The notes under the pieces are model-generated. The model made no database searches and had not been told where the DNA came from. It saw only the letters and a list, made by a program, of their open reading frames with translations. 64,000 bases of DNA, taken from positions 62,001-126,000 of the forward strand of contig NZ_JAFAIX010000012.1 in NCBI RefSeq assembly GCF_019236475.1, read 5' to 3'. Made by a program: the position numbers and the translations under genes. Positions 49,813 through 60,464 of this stretch are shown here, piece after piece. The DNA comes from Chitinophaga sp. (GTDB lineage: Bacteria; Bacteroidota; Bacteroidia; Chitinophagales; Chitinophagaceae). How positions within the stretch are numbered: position 1 is the stretch's first letter; each line of letters begins with the position of its first letter.

Positions 49813-50742
49813 TTACAAAATGTTCAGCTTTTCCAATACTACCCGTGGCATACGAATACTCGCTTCATGCGAATAACCCGCTATATGAGGCGTTACTACC
49901 ACATTCGGCGCAGCCAGGAAAAATGCTAACTGCTCCTTCTCTTCTGCTGTATAGGTATCCAGCTTTTCATTCTCTAATACATCCAAACATGCTCCCTGCA
50001 CCCGGCCATCCTGTAAGGCGGCCATCAGATCAGCATTATTCACCAACTTCCCACGCGCCGTATTCATAAACCATATCGGACGCGCAAATGAACGAAAGAA
50101 GGCACTGTTAGCAATATGACGCGTTTCATCTGTCAGCGGTAAATGCAAACTCACAATATCCGCATCACGGAAGATCTCTTCCAGACTCACTTCTTTTACT
50201 GCCGCAGTACCAAAACCTTTATGGTACTTGTCATATGCAATAATATTCACACCAAAACCTGCCAGCTTTTTCGCGAAGGTACTTCCAGTATGCCCATAAC
50301 CAATAATAGCTACGGTCTTACCTCCTAGCTCCCAGGCGCGGTTTCCATCCCGCTCCCAGATGCCCTTACGCAGCTCCAGGTTACTTTTTAATATATTATG
50401 CATTAATGCCAACAACATCCCTACTGCCTGCTCTCCTACCGGATCACGGTTACCTTCCGGACTGCTGACACAATGAATCCCTTTGCTTTCTGCATAGGCA
50501 ACATCGATCAGTTCCATACCGGAGCCTAACCGACCTATCCACTGCAAATTGCGGGCATGATCAATTATTTGTTTGTCGACACGGATTCTCGTGGTTACAA
50601 TAAGACCTACACAGGCTGGAATCTCGGCATGGACTTCTTCATATGTAATTGCCGGCAGATATACAGGCTCAAATCCTTTGGCCTCCAGTTGATCAATCAG
50701 GTAGGGATGAACTTTCGCGGTAATTAATACTTTCCTGCTCAT
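49813..50742 (-). CDS. D-2-hydroxyacid dehydrogenase (NAD-binding)
   Basis: GGKTVAIIGYGHTGSTFAKKLAGFGVNIIAYD, SLHLPLTDETRHIAN, FMNTARGKLV, VVTPHIAGYS. Confidence 0.92.
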   Translation of the reverse strand: MSRKVLITAKVHPYLIDQLEAKGFEPVYLPAITYEEVHAEIPACVGLIVTTRIRVDKQIIDHARNLQWIGRLGSGMELIDVAYAESKGIHCVSSPEGNRDPVGEQAVGMLLALMHNILKSNLELRKGIWERDGNRAWELGGKTVAIIGYGHTGSTFAKKLAGFGVNIIAYDKYHKGFGTAAVKEVSLEEIFRDADIVSLHLPLTDETRHIANSAFFRSFARPIWFMNTARGKLVNNADLMAALQDGRVQGACLDVLENEKLDTYTAEEKEQLAFFLAAPNVVVTPHIAGYSHEASIRMPRVVLEKLNIL

Positions 50743-51491
50743 ATCATCTTATGTGATAAGGCTGCAAAATCCGCTACAGTAAGCTCTTCTGCGCGCTTAC
50801 TGAATATAGGGTCTTGCAGTGTTTCTTTGGTAAATAGCGGTTTAAGCGGATTCCTCAACTGCTTCCGACGCTGCCCAAATGCGGTTTTTACCAACACCCG
50901 GAATTTACGCTCTGAAGCCACATCCGCTGGTTGCTCCAGGCGAGTGAGACGGATAACGGCCGACTTCACCTTCGGCGGCGGATTGAAGCAGTTTTCATGC
51001 ACTTCAAACAAGTATTCAATCTTGTAATAAGCCTGCAACAATACACTGAGGATACCATAATCCTTATTCCCATGAGACGCTGCCAATCGGAGGGCAACCT
51101 CTTTCTGGAACATACCCACAATTACATCTACATGCTGGCGCCAATCCAACACTTTGAACATAATCTGGGAGGAAATATTATAAGGGAAATTACCTATCAA
51201 GCGGAAAGGTCCTTCAAAAGGCAACTCTGCATCCAAGATGCTCACATTGATCAACTTCCCCTTAATGTCTGGGTAAGTCTTCTCTAAATACTGCACCTTC
51301 TCAGTGTCCAGCTCAATAGCTTTAAAGTGTATGCCGGGAATCTGTAGCAGATACTTGGTAATGGCTCCCCCACCGGGGCCCACTTCCAGCACCTGCTGGC
51401 CTTCTATTACAGGTAAGGACTCAACTATTTTCCTGCAGATGTTCTCGTCAGTCAGGAAATGCTGACCCAATGATTTCTTTAGTGTATACAT
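50739..51491 (-). CDS. rsmA: 16S rRNA (adenine(1518)-N(6)/adenine(1519)-N(6))-dimethyltransferase
   Basis: KKSLGQHFLTDENICRKIV, VLEVGPGGGAITKYLL, LIGNFPYNISSQIMFKVL; 4-nt overlap with the dehydrogenase gene. Confidence 0.95.
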   Translation of the reverse strand: MYTLKKSLGQHFLTDENICRKIVESLPVIEGQQVLEVGPGGGAITKYLLQIPGIHFKAIELDTEKVQYLEKTYPDIKGKLINVSILDAELPFEGPFRLIGNFPYNISSQIMFKVLDWRQHVDVIVGMFQKEVALRLAASHGNKDYGILSVLLQAYYKIEYLFEVHENCFNPPPKVKSAVIRLTRLEQPADVASERKFRVLVKTAFGQRRKQLRNPLKPLFTKETLQDPIFSKRAEELTVADFAALSHKMI

Positions 51492-51584
51492 GACTGAACC
51501 TCAAAGATAGCTAAAAGCTCGTTATCAGGGTTCATAAAACCTGATGACTGAAAGCTTACGGGTTTCTCTTATCTTTGTCCATTA

Positions 51585-52661
51585 TTGACGCTTAACAGCA
51601 TGAGTACTCCCAACATGAACAAACCGGTAATTGGCATCACTGTAGGTGATATAAACAGTATTGGCGCAGAAATCATTATCAAAACCTTTCTGGACAACAG
51701 AATGATGGAATTCTGTACGCCAGTTATCTTCGCGTCCAATAAAACCATCAACTTCTACCGAAAGCTGATGAATGAAAACAATTTCAATTACCAGTCTATT
51801 AAAGACTTTACCCGCCTGAACCATAAACAGGTAAACGTCTATAACTGCTGGGAAGAAGAAGTACAGATTACTCCTGGTGTGCTAAATGAAGTCGGTGGCA
51901 AATACGCTGCCCGCGCCCTCGAAGTAGCGATCCAATGCCTGAAAGATGGTTACATCGCCGGACTGGTAACAGCTCCTATCCATAAGAATAATATCCAAAG
52001 CGAAAAATTCAACTATACTGGCCATACACCATACCTCCGCGATGCCTTTGGCGCGAAGGATGTACTGATGTTTATGACTGCCGATAACATGCGTGTTGGT
52101 CTATTGACAGAACATGTGCCTATCGCGGAAGTACCAAAATATATAACCAAAGAAAATATCCTGGCCAAGCTAGCAATGATGAAAGACAGCCTGATCAAGG
52201 ATTTTGGTATCGACAAACCTAGAATCGCGGTACTAGGATTAAACCCTCACGCCGGCGACGATGGCCTGATCGGCATGGAGGAAATCAATGTAATCGCTCC
52301 TGCTATCAAACAGGCGAACAACAGCGGTATCCTGGCTTTCGGCCCATATAGCGCTGATGCTTTCTTTGCGCGTGAAATGTATGCGCAGTTTGATGGCGTA
52401 CTCGCTATGTATCACGATCAGGGTCTCATTCCATTCAAATCCCTCGCCAGTGGCGAAGGTATCAACTATACTGCGGGTCTTTCTATTGTTAGGACTTCTC
52501 CAGATCATGGCACCGCCTTCGATATCGCCGGTAAGAATATTGCTGATCCAGGCTCCTTCAGACAGGCCATCTTCACCTGCCTGGACATCCTGGAACAACG
52601 CGAACGCTATGCCGACAACACGAGAAATCCACTGAAGAAAATGGAACTCGCGTCTGAATAA
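51585..52661 (+). CDS. pdxA: 4-hydroxythreonine-4-phosphate dehydrogenase
   Basis: PVIGITVGDINSIGAEIIIKTF, VTAPIHKNNIQ, GHTPYLRD, GLNPHAGDDGLIG, MYHDQGLIPFK. Confidence 0.95.
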   Translation: MTLNSMSTPNMNKPVIGITVGDINSIGAEIIIKTFLDNRMMEFCTPVIFASNKTINFYRKLMNENNFNYQSIKDFTRLNHKQVNVYNCWEEEVQITPGVLNEVGGKYAARALEVAIQCLKDGYIAGLVTAPIHKNNIQSEKFNYTGHTPYLRDAFGAKDVLMFMTADNMRVGLLTEHVPIAEVPKYITKENILAKLAMMKDSLIKDFGIDKPRIAVLGLNPHAGDDGLIGMEEINVIAPAIKQANNSGILAFGPYSADAFFAREMYAQFDGVLAMYHDQGLIPFKSLASGEGINYTAGLSIVRTSPDHGTAFDIAGKNIADPGSFRQAIFTCLDILEQRERYADNTRNPLKKMELASE

Positions 52662-52683
52662 ATCATTTATGCACTTACATAAC

Positions 52684-52718
52684 AAATCCCGTCCAACATA
52701 CGCTGGACGGGATTTTTT
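52684..52718. terminator. Terminator after pdxA
   Basis: AAATCCCGTCCA acatacgc TGGACGGGATTTTTTT. Confidence 0.8.
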
Positions 52719-52742
52719 TATTATCAACCTTAAAACAAATAG

Positions 52743-53396
52743 TTATTTACCCTGCGCTTTTTCTAACAGTGAGCGGGTATAAGCCTCTCCCCATTTAGGA
52801 TCCAGCGTACCTGCAGGTTTGAAAGCAGCGAATTTCTGTAATGCCAGTTCAAAGGTAGTTTTAGCTTTTTCTTTGCTACCACCAAACTGTTCTGGAGTAA
52901 AGAGCAAAGATTGTCCTTGCAGTAAGTATACACGCGGATTCTCAGGGTTAAATGATTTTGCTTCTTCTAATGCTGCTGCGGCTATTGGTCCGTATTGCTG
53001 GCCACGTGTCATAGGGTCCACTTTCAGTCTTGCTGTTGCTACCAGTGATTTGATACAAGCGATTTCAGAGTTCTTAGGACTCATCTGTTCTGCTTTGGTA
53101 AGATCAGCTTCCGCTTGATCTGCCAGTCCATCCACTTTGTTTCTGTCCATGGTCATCAGGGCATTCATCACATTGCAATAAGCGGCGTAATAGTAAGGTT
53201 GCCACTGTGTCTTTTCTGCATCCGCAATACGTTCAAACAGGGCAGCTTTCTCTGTCATCGCTGCTGGGGTGAAGGCTGCACTGGTTTCCAGTTCAGCAAT
53301 ATTTTTGCTCATTACTTGCTCATATTGTGCACTTTGAGCCATAGTAGCGGAATATAATCCGGCAATCATCAGAAAAGATAAAAAGAAGCGTTTCAT
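52743..53396 (-). CDS. Secreted TPR-like hypothetical protein
   Basis: Signal peptide MKRFFLSFLMIAGLYSATMAQ; helical repeat region with SFNPENPRVYLLQGQSLLFTPEQFGGSKEKAKTTFELALQKF. Confidence 0.8.
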   Translation of the reverse strand: MKRFFLSFLMIAGLYSATMAQSAQYEQVMSKNIAELETSAAFTPAAMTEKAALFERIADAEKTQWQPYYYAAYCNVMNALMTMDRNKVDGLADQAEADLTKAEQMSPKNSEIACIKSLVATARLKVDPMTRGQQYGPIAAAALEEAKSFNPENPRVYLLQGQSLLFTPEQFGGSKEKAKTTFELALQKFAAFKPAGTLDPKWGEAYTRSLLEKAQGK

Positions 53397-53420
53397 ATTG
53401 TATTGATTTAAAGGAGAGAT

Positions 53421-55631
53421 TTAAAGATTATTAATAACATCCTGACGTCTGTCTATACCGAAGTTCATAAACATTCCCAGGTAAATAAAGCGGGGTACAT
53501 TCGGTGTAATCTCTGACCGGCGCATGCCATCGGTACTATAACGATAGCCAAATACCTGTTTGTTGCCAAGTACATTCGTTACTTGGAATACAATGACAGT
53601 AAATGCCTTACGGATAGAGGTCAGATAGCTAATGCTGGCGCCTACTGAATTATAGGTGATCGTTCTATCAGTCATGAACTTATCCACAGGCTGATTAGGA
53701 TTGTAGTAAGGTCTTCCGCTTGCAAAGCTGTACGTCAAACCCACATTCGTACTCAGTTTGGTGATCATATATTTCGTTACCAAACTGGCAGTATGATTCG
53801 CCGCAAAATCTGGCTGTACTTTGTAGGGATAATTCAGATAGTTGCGTTTGGTATCCAGGTAAGAATAAGACACCCAGTAATCCAAGCCTTTTATGGTTCT
53901 ACGGTCTCTCCAGAACAATTCAAATCCCTGCGCATAGCCGTTACCGTTATTGCTGTAATCAGGTACCGTTTTCACCAGATTTTTGTACTGCTTATAGTAT
54001 AATTCTGTGCGGAAGGTATAATCATTACTCATCACCTGGTAAGTAGCAATGTAATGGGTGGCTTTCATATATTCCAGCGACCTGTCGTAGCGAATGTACT
54101 GTGGTTCTGGCTTCTGATAATAATCGCCGTAAGCGATGGACACTTGGCTATGAACACCCGTTCTATATCCCAGGTATGCCCTGGGCGCAAAATTCATCTT
54201 ACCGAGTACGGAAGAATATTCCGCACGACCACCAAATCTACCTACCAGGCTACGAGTAAAGAAGATATCTGTTTCAGCGAAAGCAGCAGCATAGTTATCG
54301 GCATAATTCAAATTATATTGGTTAAAAGCAGACCTTTCAGCAACATACTGATATTCGCCACCAAAGCGCAGTGCAGAGTAAAGTCCCAATCCTTTGGTCA
54401 GCATCACTTTCATTTGTGTAAGGTCAGAACCTATGCCAATATTGGATTCCAGCGGATACTTCGGCAACGTGTCTGTCTTAATTCTGTCTTTATTGGTACT
54501 GAAAGATGCGCCTGCAAAGAGTTTCCAGTCGTGACCCAGGCTTTCTTTGTAAGTCAGGTTTGTGTAGACATTGTTATTTCGAACCTGATAAGACTCTTTA
54601 TTCCCCGGATATTCCAGGCTGTTATAGGAAAAGCCCATATTACTCCAGTTGGCATAACCGTAGAATTTCAGCATGCCGGTTTTAGAGGTTTTGAGACGGA
54701 AATTCGCAGAAGTACCGATGATTTCTGGTCCGAGGTTCACCTCCTGCTTAGGTTTCACTACGTTGAAATAAGGAGCCAAGTTGGTATAGTCTGCCTCCAG
54801 ACCGAAAGAAGACTTTTTATCCTTTGCCAAGCTTTCTAGGCCGCCACTGGCGCCGATCACAGAAACGCCCACAGAAGAAGAAGACCGGGTAGGTAGATCA
54901 TTAGACTCCAGGATCAAGGCAGAAGAAAGACCTTGTCCGTATTGAGCGGAGTAGCCACCACTGCTGAAAGTAGTTCCTTTAAACAGGAATGGGGAGAAAC
55001 GTCCGCGTCCTGGCATATCTGGTAAACCGCTGTAGAAAGGGTTTCTTACCAGCATCCCATCAATCACCGTTTGTGTTTCGTAGCCTGTACCACCGCGTAC
55101 AAAGAGACCTTCGCGGTCGTTGGTTTGCTGTGTACCTGGCAACGTTTTGATCGCATTTACGATATCGGCGCCTGCACCTGCAGTAGTCACAATATCCAAT
55201 GGTTTCAATACCGTATTCTTCTTTTCGTCGCTGGCTTCAAAGCTACCTGCTGAGATAGTTACCACTTTCAGGGCATTGGCCGCGCTTTTCATCACTATGT
55301 TCAACTGTTGATCCGTTGCAGTATTGACTTTCATTTCCATTGGCTGATAACCATTCAGCGTAGCAAAGAGTGTCAGTTCGCCGGTATTTGAGGGAGAGAA
55401 GGAGAAAGTACCATCCGCTTGCGTAACGGCTCCGTCGTAGGAGTCTTTAATGGCAATGTTTACACCTGCCAGCGGATGTTTTTTTGTATCGGTGACTTTA
55501 CCGGAAATGCGGACTTGTGCAGACAGCAACGCCGGAAAGAGAATAGTTAAGATTAGAAGTCGGTTGAATAAAAACATATCTATAGGGGATGATTTACATG
55601 TCAAAAGTAGAGTGGTTTGCAACCACGGCAA
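53421..55631 (-). CDS. TonB-dependent receptor with carboxypeptidase-regulatory-like domain
   Basis: VRISGKVTDTKKHPLAGVNIAIKDSYDGAVTQADGTFSF; plug VTTAGAGADIVNAIKTLPGTQQTNDREGLFVRGGTGYETQTVIDGMLV; beta-barrel C-terminus. Confidence 0.93.
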   Translation of the reverse strand: MPWLQTTLLLTCKSSPIDMFLFNRLLILTILFPALLSAQVRISGKVTDTKKHPLAGVNIAIKDSYDGAVTQADGTFSFSPSNTGELTLFATLNGYQPMEMKVNTATDQQLNIVMKSAANALKVVTISAGSFEASDEKKNTVLKPLDIVTTAGAGADIVNAIKTLPGTQQTNDREGLFVRGGTGYETQTVIDGMLVRNPFYSGLPDMPGRGRFSPFLFKGTTFSSGGYSAQYGQGLSSALILESNDLPTRSSSSVGVSVIGASGGLESLAKDKKSSFGLEADYTNLAPYFNVVKPKQEVNLGPEIIGTSANFRLKTSKTGMLKFYGYANWSNMGFSYNSLEYPGNKESYQVRNNNVYTNLTYKESLGHDWKLFAGASFSTNKDRIKTDTLPKYPLESNIGIGSDLTQMKVMLTKGLGLYSALRFGGEYQYVAERSAFNQYNLNYADNYAAAFAETDIFFTRSLVGRFGGRAEYSSVLGKMNFAPRAYLGYRTGVHSQVSIAYGDYYQKPEPQYIRYDRSLEYMKATHYIATYQVMSNDYTFRTELYYKQYKNLVKTVPDYSNNGNGYAQGFELFWRDRRTIKGLDYWVSYSYLDTKRNYLNYPYKVQPDFAANHTASLVTKYMITKLSTNVGLTYSFASGRPYYNPNQPVDKFMTDRTITYNSVGASISYLTSIRKAFTVIVFQVTNVLGNKQVFGYRYSTDGMRRSEITPNVPRFIYLGMFMNFGIDRRQDVINNL

Positions 55632-55811
55632 AAGAACAAGGGAGATATTCGGTCAAATTGACCGGAAAATCAGGGCACTTTACCGATGCTGCCTTTACCA
55701 GCCTACATTTCGAGCGAAACGTGTCTCCCTAAAACTGAAAAAAACTGGGTAATAAAAGCCGATGGAGTATCGGTGAAATTTCCGAAAAAAGGGGTTAGAA
55801 AGGCGCTATAA

Positions 55812-55913
55812 ACAGAAGAGACTGTATCAAAAACAGAAAGAGACGTCCGCGACGTCTCTTTCTGTTTTTATCTTTTTCGTCATTCCTGCCCTGCGGGCAG
55901 GAACGACAGGAGA
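55812..55913 (+). repeat. Composite two-hairpin intergenic repeat, full copy
   Basis: AGAAGAGACTGTATC leader, AAAAACAGAAAGAGACGTC cgc GACGTCTCTTTCTGTTTTT (19-bp perfect stem), ATCTTTTTCGTCA, TTCCTGCCC tgc GGGCAGGAA, CGACAGGAGAG. Confidence 0.82.
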
Positions 55914-55924
55914 GTTGTTGAAGA

Positions 55925-57502
55925 TTATGCAAATCTAGCTTTCAGTTCATTTGCCAGGGCAACCATTTTCTTCAGACCGTCTTCAGGCAGATTACCTTTT
56001 TTGAACTCGGTCAATACATCTGGCAGGCGAACTTCCATTTCGTTATGGAAAGCTTCTTCGAATGCTTTCACTTGTTTAACAGGAACTTCACGCAGCAGAC
56101 CGTTGGTACCCAGGTAGATGATAGCCACTTGTTTTTCCACTGGCAGTGGAGAGAACTGAGGCTGTTTCAGGATTTCCACGTTACGCTGACCTTTGTCGAT
56201 AACGGCTTTGGTAGCAGCATCGAGGTCACCACCGAATTTGGAGAAGGCTTCCATCTCACGATATTGTGCCTGGTCCAGTTTCAGGGTACCGGATACTTTC
56301 TTCATGGATTTGATCTGAGCGTTACCACCCACGCGGCTTACAGAGATACCTACGTTGATCGCAGGACGGATACCGGCGTTGAACAGGTTACCTTCCAGGA
56401 AGATCTGACCATCGGTGATGGAGATTACGTTGGTAGGGATATAAGCAGATACGTCAGAAGCTTGTGTTTCGATGATAGGCAATGCTGTCAGGGAACCACC
56501 ACCTTTAACCAGGTGTTTGATAGATTCTGGCAGGTCGTTCATCTGGCGAGCGATCTCATCTTTGTTGATGATTTTCGCAGCGCGCTCGAGCAAACGGCTA
56601 TGCAGGTAGAATACGTCACCTGGATAAGCTTCACGGCCTGGAGGACGTTTCAGCAGCAGGGACACCTCACGGTAAGCAACCGCCTGTTTAGACAGATCAT
56701 CATAAACGATCAGTGCAGGACGACCGCTATCACGGAAGAACTCACCAATTGCAGCACCAGCGAATGGAGCATAGAACTGCAGTGGAGCAGGATCAGAAGC
56801 GTTAGCAGCTACGATAGTAGTGTAAGCCATAGCGCCTGCTTCCTGTAAAGTTTTCATTACACCAGCAACGGTAGATGCTTTCTGACCGATTGCTACGTAA
56901 ATGCAATATACTGGTTTGCCAGCTTCGAAGAATTCTTTCTGGTTGATGATGGTATCGATACAGATAGCAGTTTTACCTGTCTGACGGTCACCGATCACCA
57001 ACTCACGTTGACCACGACCGATAGGAATCATAGCGTCGATCGCTTTAACACCTGTCTGCAGTGGTTCTTTTACTGGTTCACGGAACAGAACGCCTGGTGC
57101 TTTACGCTCCAGTGGCATTTCGTACAGTTCGCCAGTGATAGGGCCTTTACCATCGATTGGTTCACCCAATGTATTTACAACGCGACCAATCATACCTTCA
57201 CCTACGTTGATAGATGCGATCTGTTTAGTACGGCGTACTTTATCACCTTCTTTAATGCCTGTTGATTCACCCATCAATACCACACCTACGTTATCCTCTT
57301 CCAGGTTCAGTGCAATTGCTCTAACGCCATTGCTGAACTCAACCAGTTCACCGTAACCAACGTTACCCAAACCGTAAATGCGGGCGATACCATCACCCAC
57401 TTGCAGTACTGTACCTACCTCTTCCAGGCTGGCGTCAGCATTGAAGTTGCTTAACTGCTGGCGTAATATCGCCGAAATTTCATCAGGTTTAATACCAACC
57501 AT
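55925..57502 (-). CDS. atpA: ATP synthase F1 subunit alpha
   Basis: [75 protein letters not shown]. Confidence 0.98.
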   Translation of the reverse strand: MVGIKPDEISAILRQQLSNFNADASLEEVGTVLQVGDGIARIYGLGNVGYGELVEFSNGVRAIALNLEEDNVGVVLMGESTGIKEGDKVRRTKQIASINVGEGMIGRVVNTLGEPIDGKGPITGELYEMPLERKAPGVLFREPVKEPLQTGVKAIDAMIPIGRGQRELVIGDRQTGKTAICIDTIINQKEFFEAGKPVYCIYVAIGQKASTVAGVMKTLQEAGAMAYTTIVAANASDPAPLQFYAPFAGAAIGEFFRDSGRPALIVYDDLSKQAVAYREVSLLLKRPPGREAYPGDVFYLHSRLLERAAKIINKDEIARQMNDLPESIKHLVKGGGSLTALPIIETQASDVSAYIPTNVISITDGQIFLEGNLFNAGIRPAINVGISVSRVGGNAQIKSMKKVSGTLKLDQAQYREMEAFSKFGGDLDAATKAVIDKGQRNVEILKQPQFSPLPVEKQVAIIYLGTNGLLREVPVKQVKAFEEAFHNEMEVRLPDVLTEFKKGNLPEDGLKKMVALANELKARFA

Positions 57503-57584
57503 AATTATGATTTTTAAAAAGAGTCGTTAGAGTAAATTAAAGTAACGACAACAGCTTTGCGTGTACGCAGCGGCTGCTGTATTT

Positions 57585-58142
57585 TTAACGTATCTCAGAT
57601 ACGTAAATATTCTTATTGAATTGTTGTTTCAGATTCTTCAGTTCATTTGCAACAGAAGCATCGTACAACTGATCCTGTGCTTCCAGCACGAAACCACCGA
57701 TCAGCTCAGGATTTACCTTAGCTTCCAGTTGAACTTGCTGGTTACCGTTAGCTACTTTCTGTTGGATCATGTCCAGTGTAGCTTGTTCCATAGGAACGGC
57801 GGTAGTAATTTTTACAGTTTTAATGTTTTTGATCACATTATACTGTTTGCCAAATTCCACGGCAATCTCAGGCAGGAAACTTTCGCGGCCTTTGGTCACC
57901 AGTAATTTGATGAACAACTGCGTGGTTAAATTCACACGGCTATTCAGAACGGCGTCGAGGATTTTCTGCTTAGCATCAGCCTTGATGATCGGGCTTTTGA
58001 GCAGCAGTACCACGTCGCGGTTTGATTTCATCACCTGTTGTAAAAACAGCATATCGGTATGCACTTCTTCCAGTTGATTCTTTTCGAGAACCAGGTCTAT
58101 CAATGATTTTGCATATCGGGATGCTAAACGGGGATTCTGCAT
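57585..58142 (-). CDS. atpH: ATP synthase F1 subunit delta
   Basis: NPRLASRYAKSLIDLVLEKNQLEEVHTDM; ELIGGFVLEAQDQLYDASVANELKNLKQQF. Confidence 0.93.
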   Translation of the reverse strand: MQNPRLASRYAKSLIDLVLEKNQLEEVHTDMLFLQQVMKSNRDVVLLLKSPIIKADAKQKILDAVLNSRVNLTTQLFIKLLVTKGRESFLPEIAVEFGKQYNVIKNIKTVKITTAVPMEQATLDMIQQKVANGNQQVQLEAKVNPELIGGFVLEAQDQLYDASVANELKNLKQQFNKNIYVSEIR

Positions 58143-58200
58143 ATTGCTTATCGCTTTAGCTTTTCACCAACTTGTTTAGAGCGGGTGTAGAGTCAGATTC

Positions 58201-58695
58201 TTAATTCAGTTTGATTTCCTGTGCCAGTTGTTTTACGTAACCTTCTTGTGCTGATTTATCAGACAATTCTTTTCTCAGTACTTTTTCAGCTACTTCGATA
58301 ACGAGGTTACCTACCTGGTTTTTCACATCCGTTAACGCAGCCATTTTCTGGTTTTCGATAGCGGTGTAAGCTTCAGAGATGATCTTTTTAGCTTCAGCCT
58401 GAGCTTGTGCTTTAGCTTCGCTGATGATCTGATCTTTAGCTTCTTTAGCTTCTTTCAGGATTTTGCTTCTTTCAGCTTTTGCTTCAGCCAACACGTGTTC
58501 GTGTTCTGCTTTCATCTGCGCCATTTCTTCTTTCACTCTTTCAGCAGAAGCGATAGAATCAGCAATGGAACCTTCCCTTTCTTTCAGAACTGCCAGGATT
58601 GGAGTCCATGCGAATTTCTTTAGGACAAGGAATACAATAACAAAGATGACAAAAGAGATAATAAATAAGCCGACCGCTGGTATCAACAGATCCAT
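58201..58695 (-). CDS. atpF: ATP synthase F0 subunit B
   Basis: N-terminal TM then long charged coiled coil KKFAWTPILAVLKEREGSIADSIASAERVKEEMAQ. Confidence 0.95.
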   Translation of the reverse strand: MDLLIPAVGLFIISFVIFVIVFLVLKKFAWTPILAVLKEREGSIADSIASAERVKEEMAQMKAEHEHVLAEAKAERSKILKEAKEAKDQIISEAKAQAQAEAKKIISEAYTAIENQKMAALTDVKNQVGNLVIEVAEKVLRKELSDKSAQEGYVKQLAQEIKLN

Positions 58696-58777
58696 ATTAC
58701 GAGGATTTAATTAGTTTTTGATTGGAAAGATTACTGCATCCTTTGCCCTGTGCTCCAGATGCAGTAAAGAGTTTGGC

Positions 58778-59083
<306 letters not shown>

Positions 59084-59087
59084 TTAA

Positions 59088-60266
59088 TTAGTGATGTGCA
59101 GCGTGTGCATCATCGTGATCATGTCCGCCTTCCATCGCTTGACCGATAAATACTGCAGTCAGCGTAGCGAAGATGAACGCCTGGATAAAGGCAACCAGTA
59201 ATTCCAACATCATCATTACGATGTTGAATACGATGGTGATAGGCAGGAAGCCATAACCAGCAACTGGTTTCAGACCGCCAAATATAAATACCAGGGAAAT
59301 GATACTCAGAATGATAATGTGACCTGCCAAGATGTTGGCGAAAAGTCGGATAGCCAGTGAAACAGGCTTAGTGAACACACCAATCAGCTCTACCGGCGCC
59401 AGGATAATTTTCACACCACCAGGTACTGGAGGGTTGAAGATGTGACCCCAGAAATGCTTGTTGGTGCTGATCATGATCGCAACGAAGGAGATGATAGCCA
59501 GTGCTCCAGTTACTGCGATGTTACCAGTTACGTTAGCAGAACCTGGCAACAGCCCCATCAGGTTGAGGATGAGGATAAAGAAGAAAATAGTCAGAATGAA
59601 TGGAGTGTATTTCTCAGCAGCTTTGCCAGGAATGTTTGGCTTTACCACTTCGTCTCTCATGAAGATAATCACCGGCTCTACTACGCTCTGGAAACCTTTA
59701 GGCGCTTTCTTGCTACCACGGGTTTTGTAAGCTTTCGCTACGTTCAGCATCATCCAAACCAGCAGGATAGCTGCAATGATCATGGAAGTGATGTTCTTGG
59801 TGATAGAGAAATCATAGATTTTAGCACCAGTAGGATTGTGCTGCTCATCTACCGCGATGATAGTGCCAGTAGGAAATTTATCCTGAGCCAGACCTTTCTC
59901 TTCACGGTAATGCTCTGTTACGATCATGTATCCGTCTACCGCCTCATGACCATGATGGAAAGCAGAAGACATAAATGCAGAAGTTCCCTTTGCTGGATTG
60001 TAGATGATCACAGGCAATGGAATAGATATAGGCTGTTCACCCCAATCCATAAAGTGCCAGTCATGGGCATCCTTTACGTGTCCAAGAATTACTTCTTTTG
60101 CATCGAAGCCCTTTTTCGCTTCTTTCTTCTCTTCGGTATGATGAGCAGTAGCATGCTCGCCACCTTCATTATTTACCGCTGCAGAAGCAGAATTACCAAA
60201 ACTGTGAAGGACTAACGCCATCACAAGTGCTACCATACTATGTTTGAACCGACTGAATGAAATCAC
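59088..60266 (-). CDS. atpB: ATP synthase F0 subunit A (with N-terminal periplasmic extension)
   Basis: PVSLAIRLFANILAGHIIILSI; LLVAFIQAFIFATLTAVFIGQAM; His-rich N- and C-terminal regions. Confidence 0.95.
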   Translation of the reverse strand: MISFSRFKHSMVALVMALVLHSFGNSASAAVNNEGGEHATAHHTEEKKEAKKGFDAKEVILGHVKDAHDWHFMDWGEQPISIPLPVIIYNPAKGTSAFMSSAFHHGHEAVDGYMIVTEHYREEKGLAQDKFPTGTIIAVDEQHNPTGAKIYDFSITKNITSMIIAAILLVWMMLNVAKAYKTRGSKKAPKGFQSVVEPVIIFMRDEVVKPNIPGKAAEKYTPFILTIFFFILILNLMGLLPGSANVTGNIAVTGALAIISFVAIMISTNKHFWGHIFNPPVPGGVKIILAPVELIGVFTKPVSLAIRLFANILAGHIIILSIISLVFIFGGLKPVAGYGFLPITIVFNIVMMMLELLVAFIQAFIFATLTAVFIGQAMEGGHDHDDAHAAHH

Positions 60267-60464
60267 CGTTTTCTGAAATTTTGCGCAAAGATAAACGTTT
60301 TTATCTCAAAAATTCAGCGATGATGAAAAAAAAGGAGGGTATATTATAATGTTATTGATAGACAGATGGTTATAACTTAAATTGTATTGCATTTTTTAGG
60401 GAGATAACAGCCATTTTTTCAGCTACTTATGCACAAAAAGTTATATTTATTTTTTCATCATGTA

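Noticed and set aside
56045-56848. 267-aa plus-strand ORF opposite atpA
   Set aside because: Antisense of the highly conserved atpA gene; no motif.
59442-60215. 257-aa plus-strand ORF opposite atpB
   Set aside because: Antisense shadow ORF; atpB is unambiguous.
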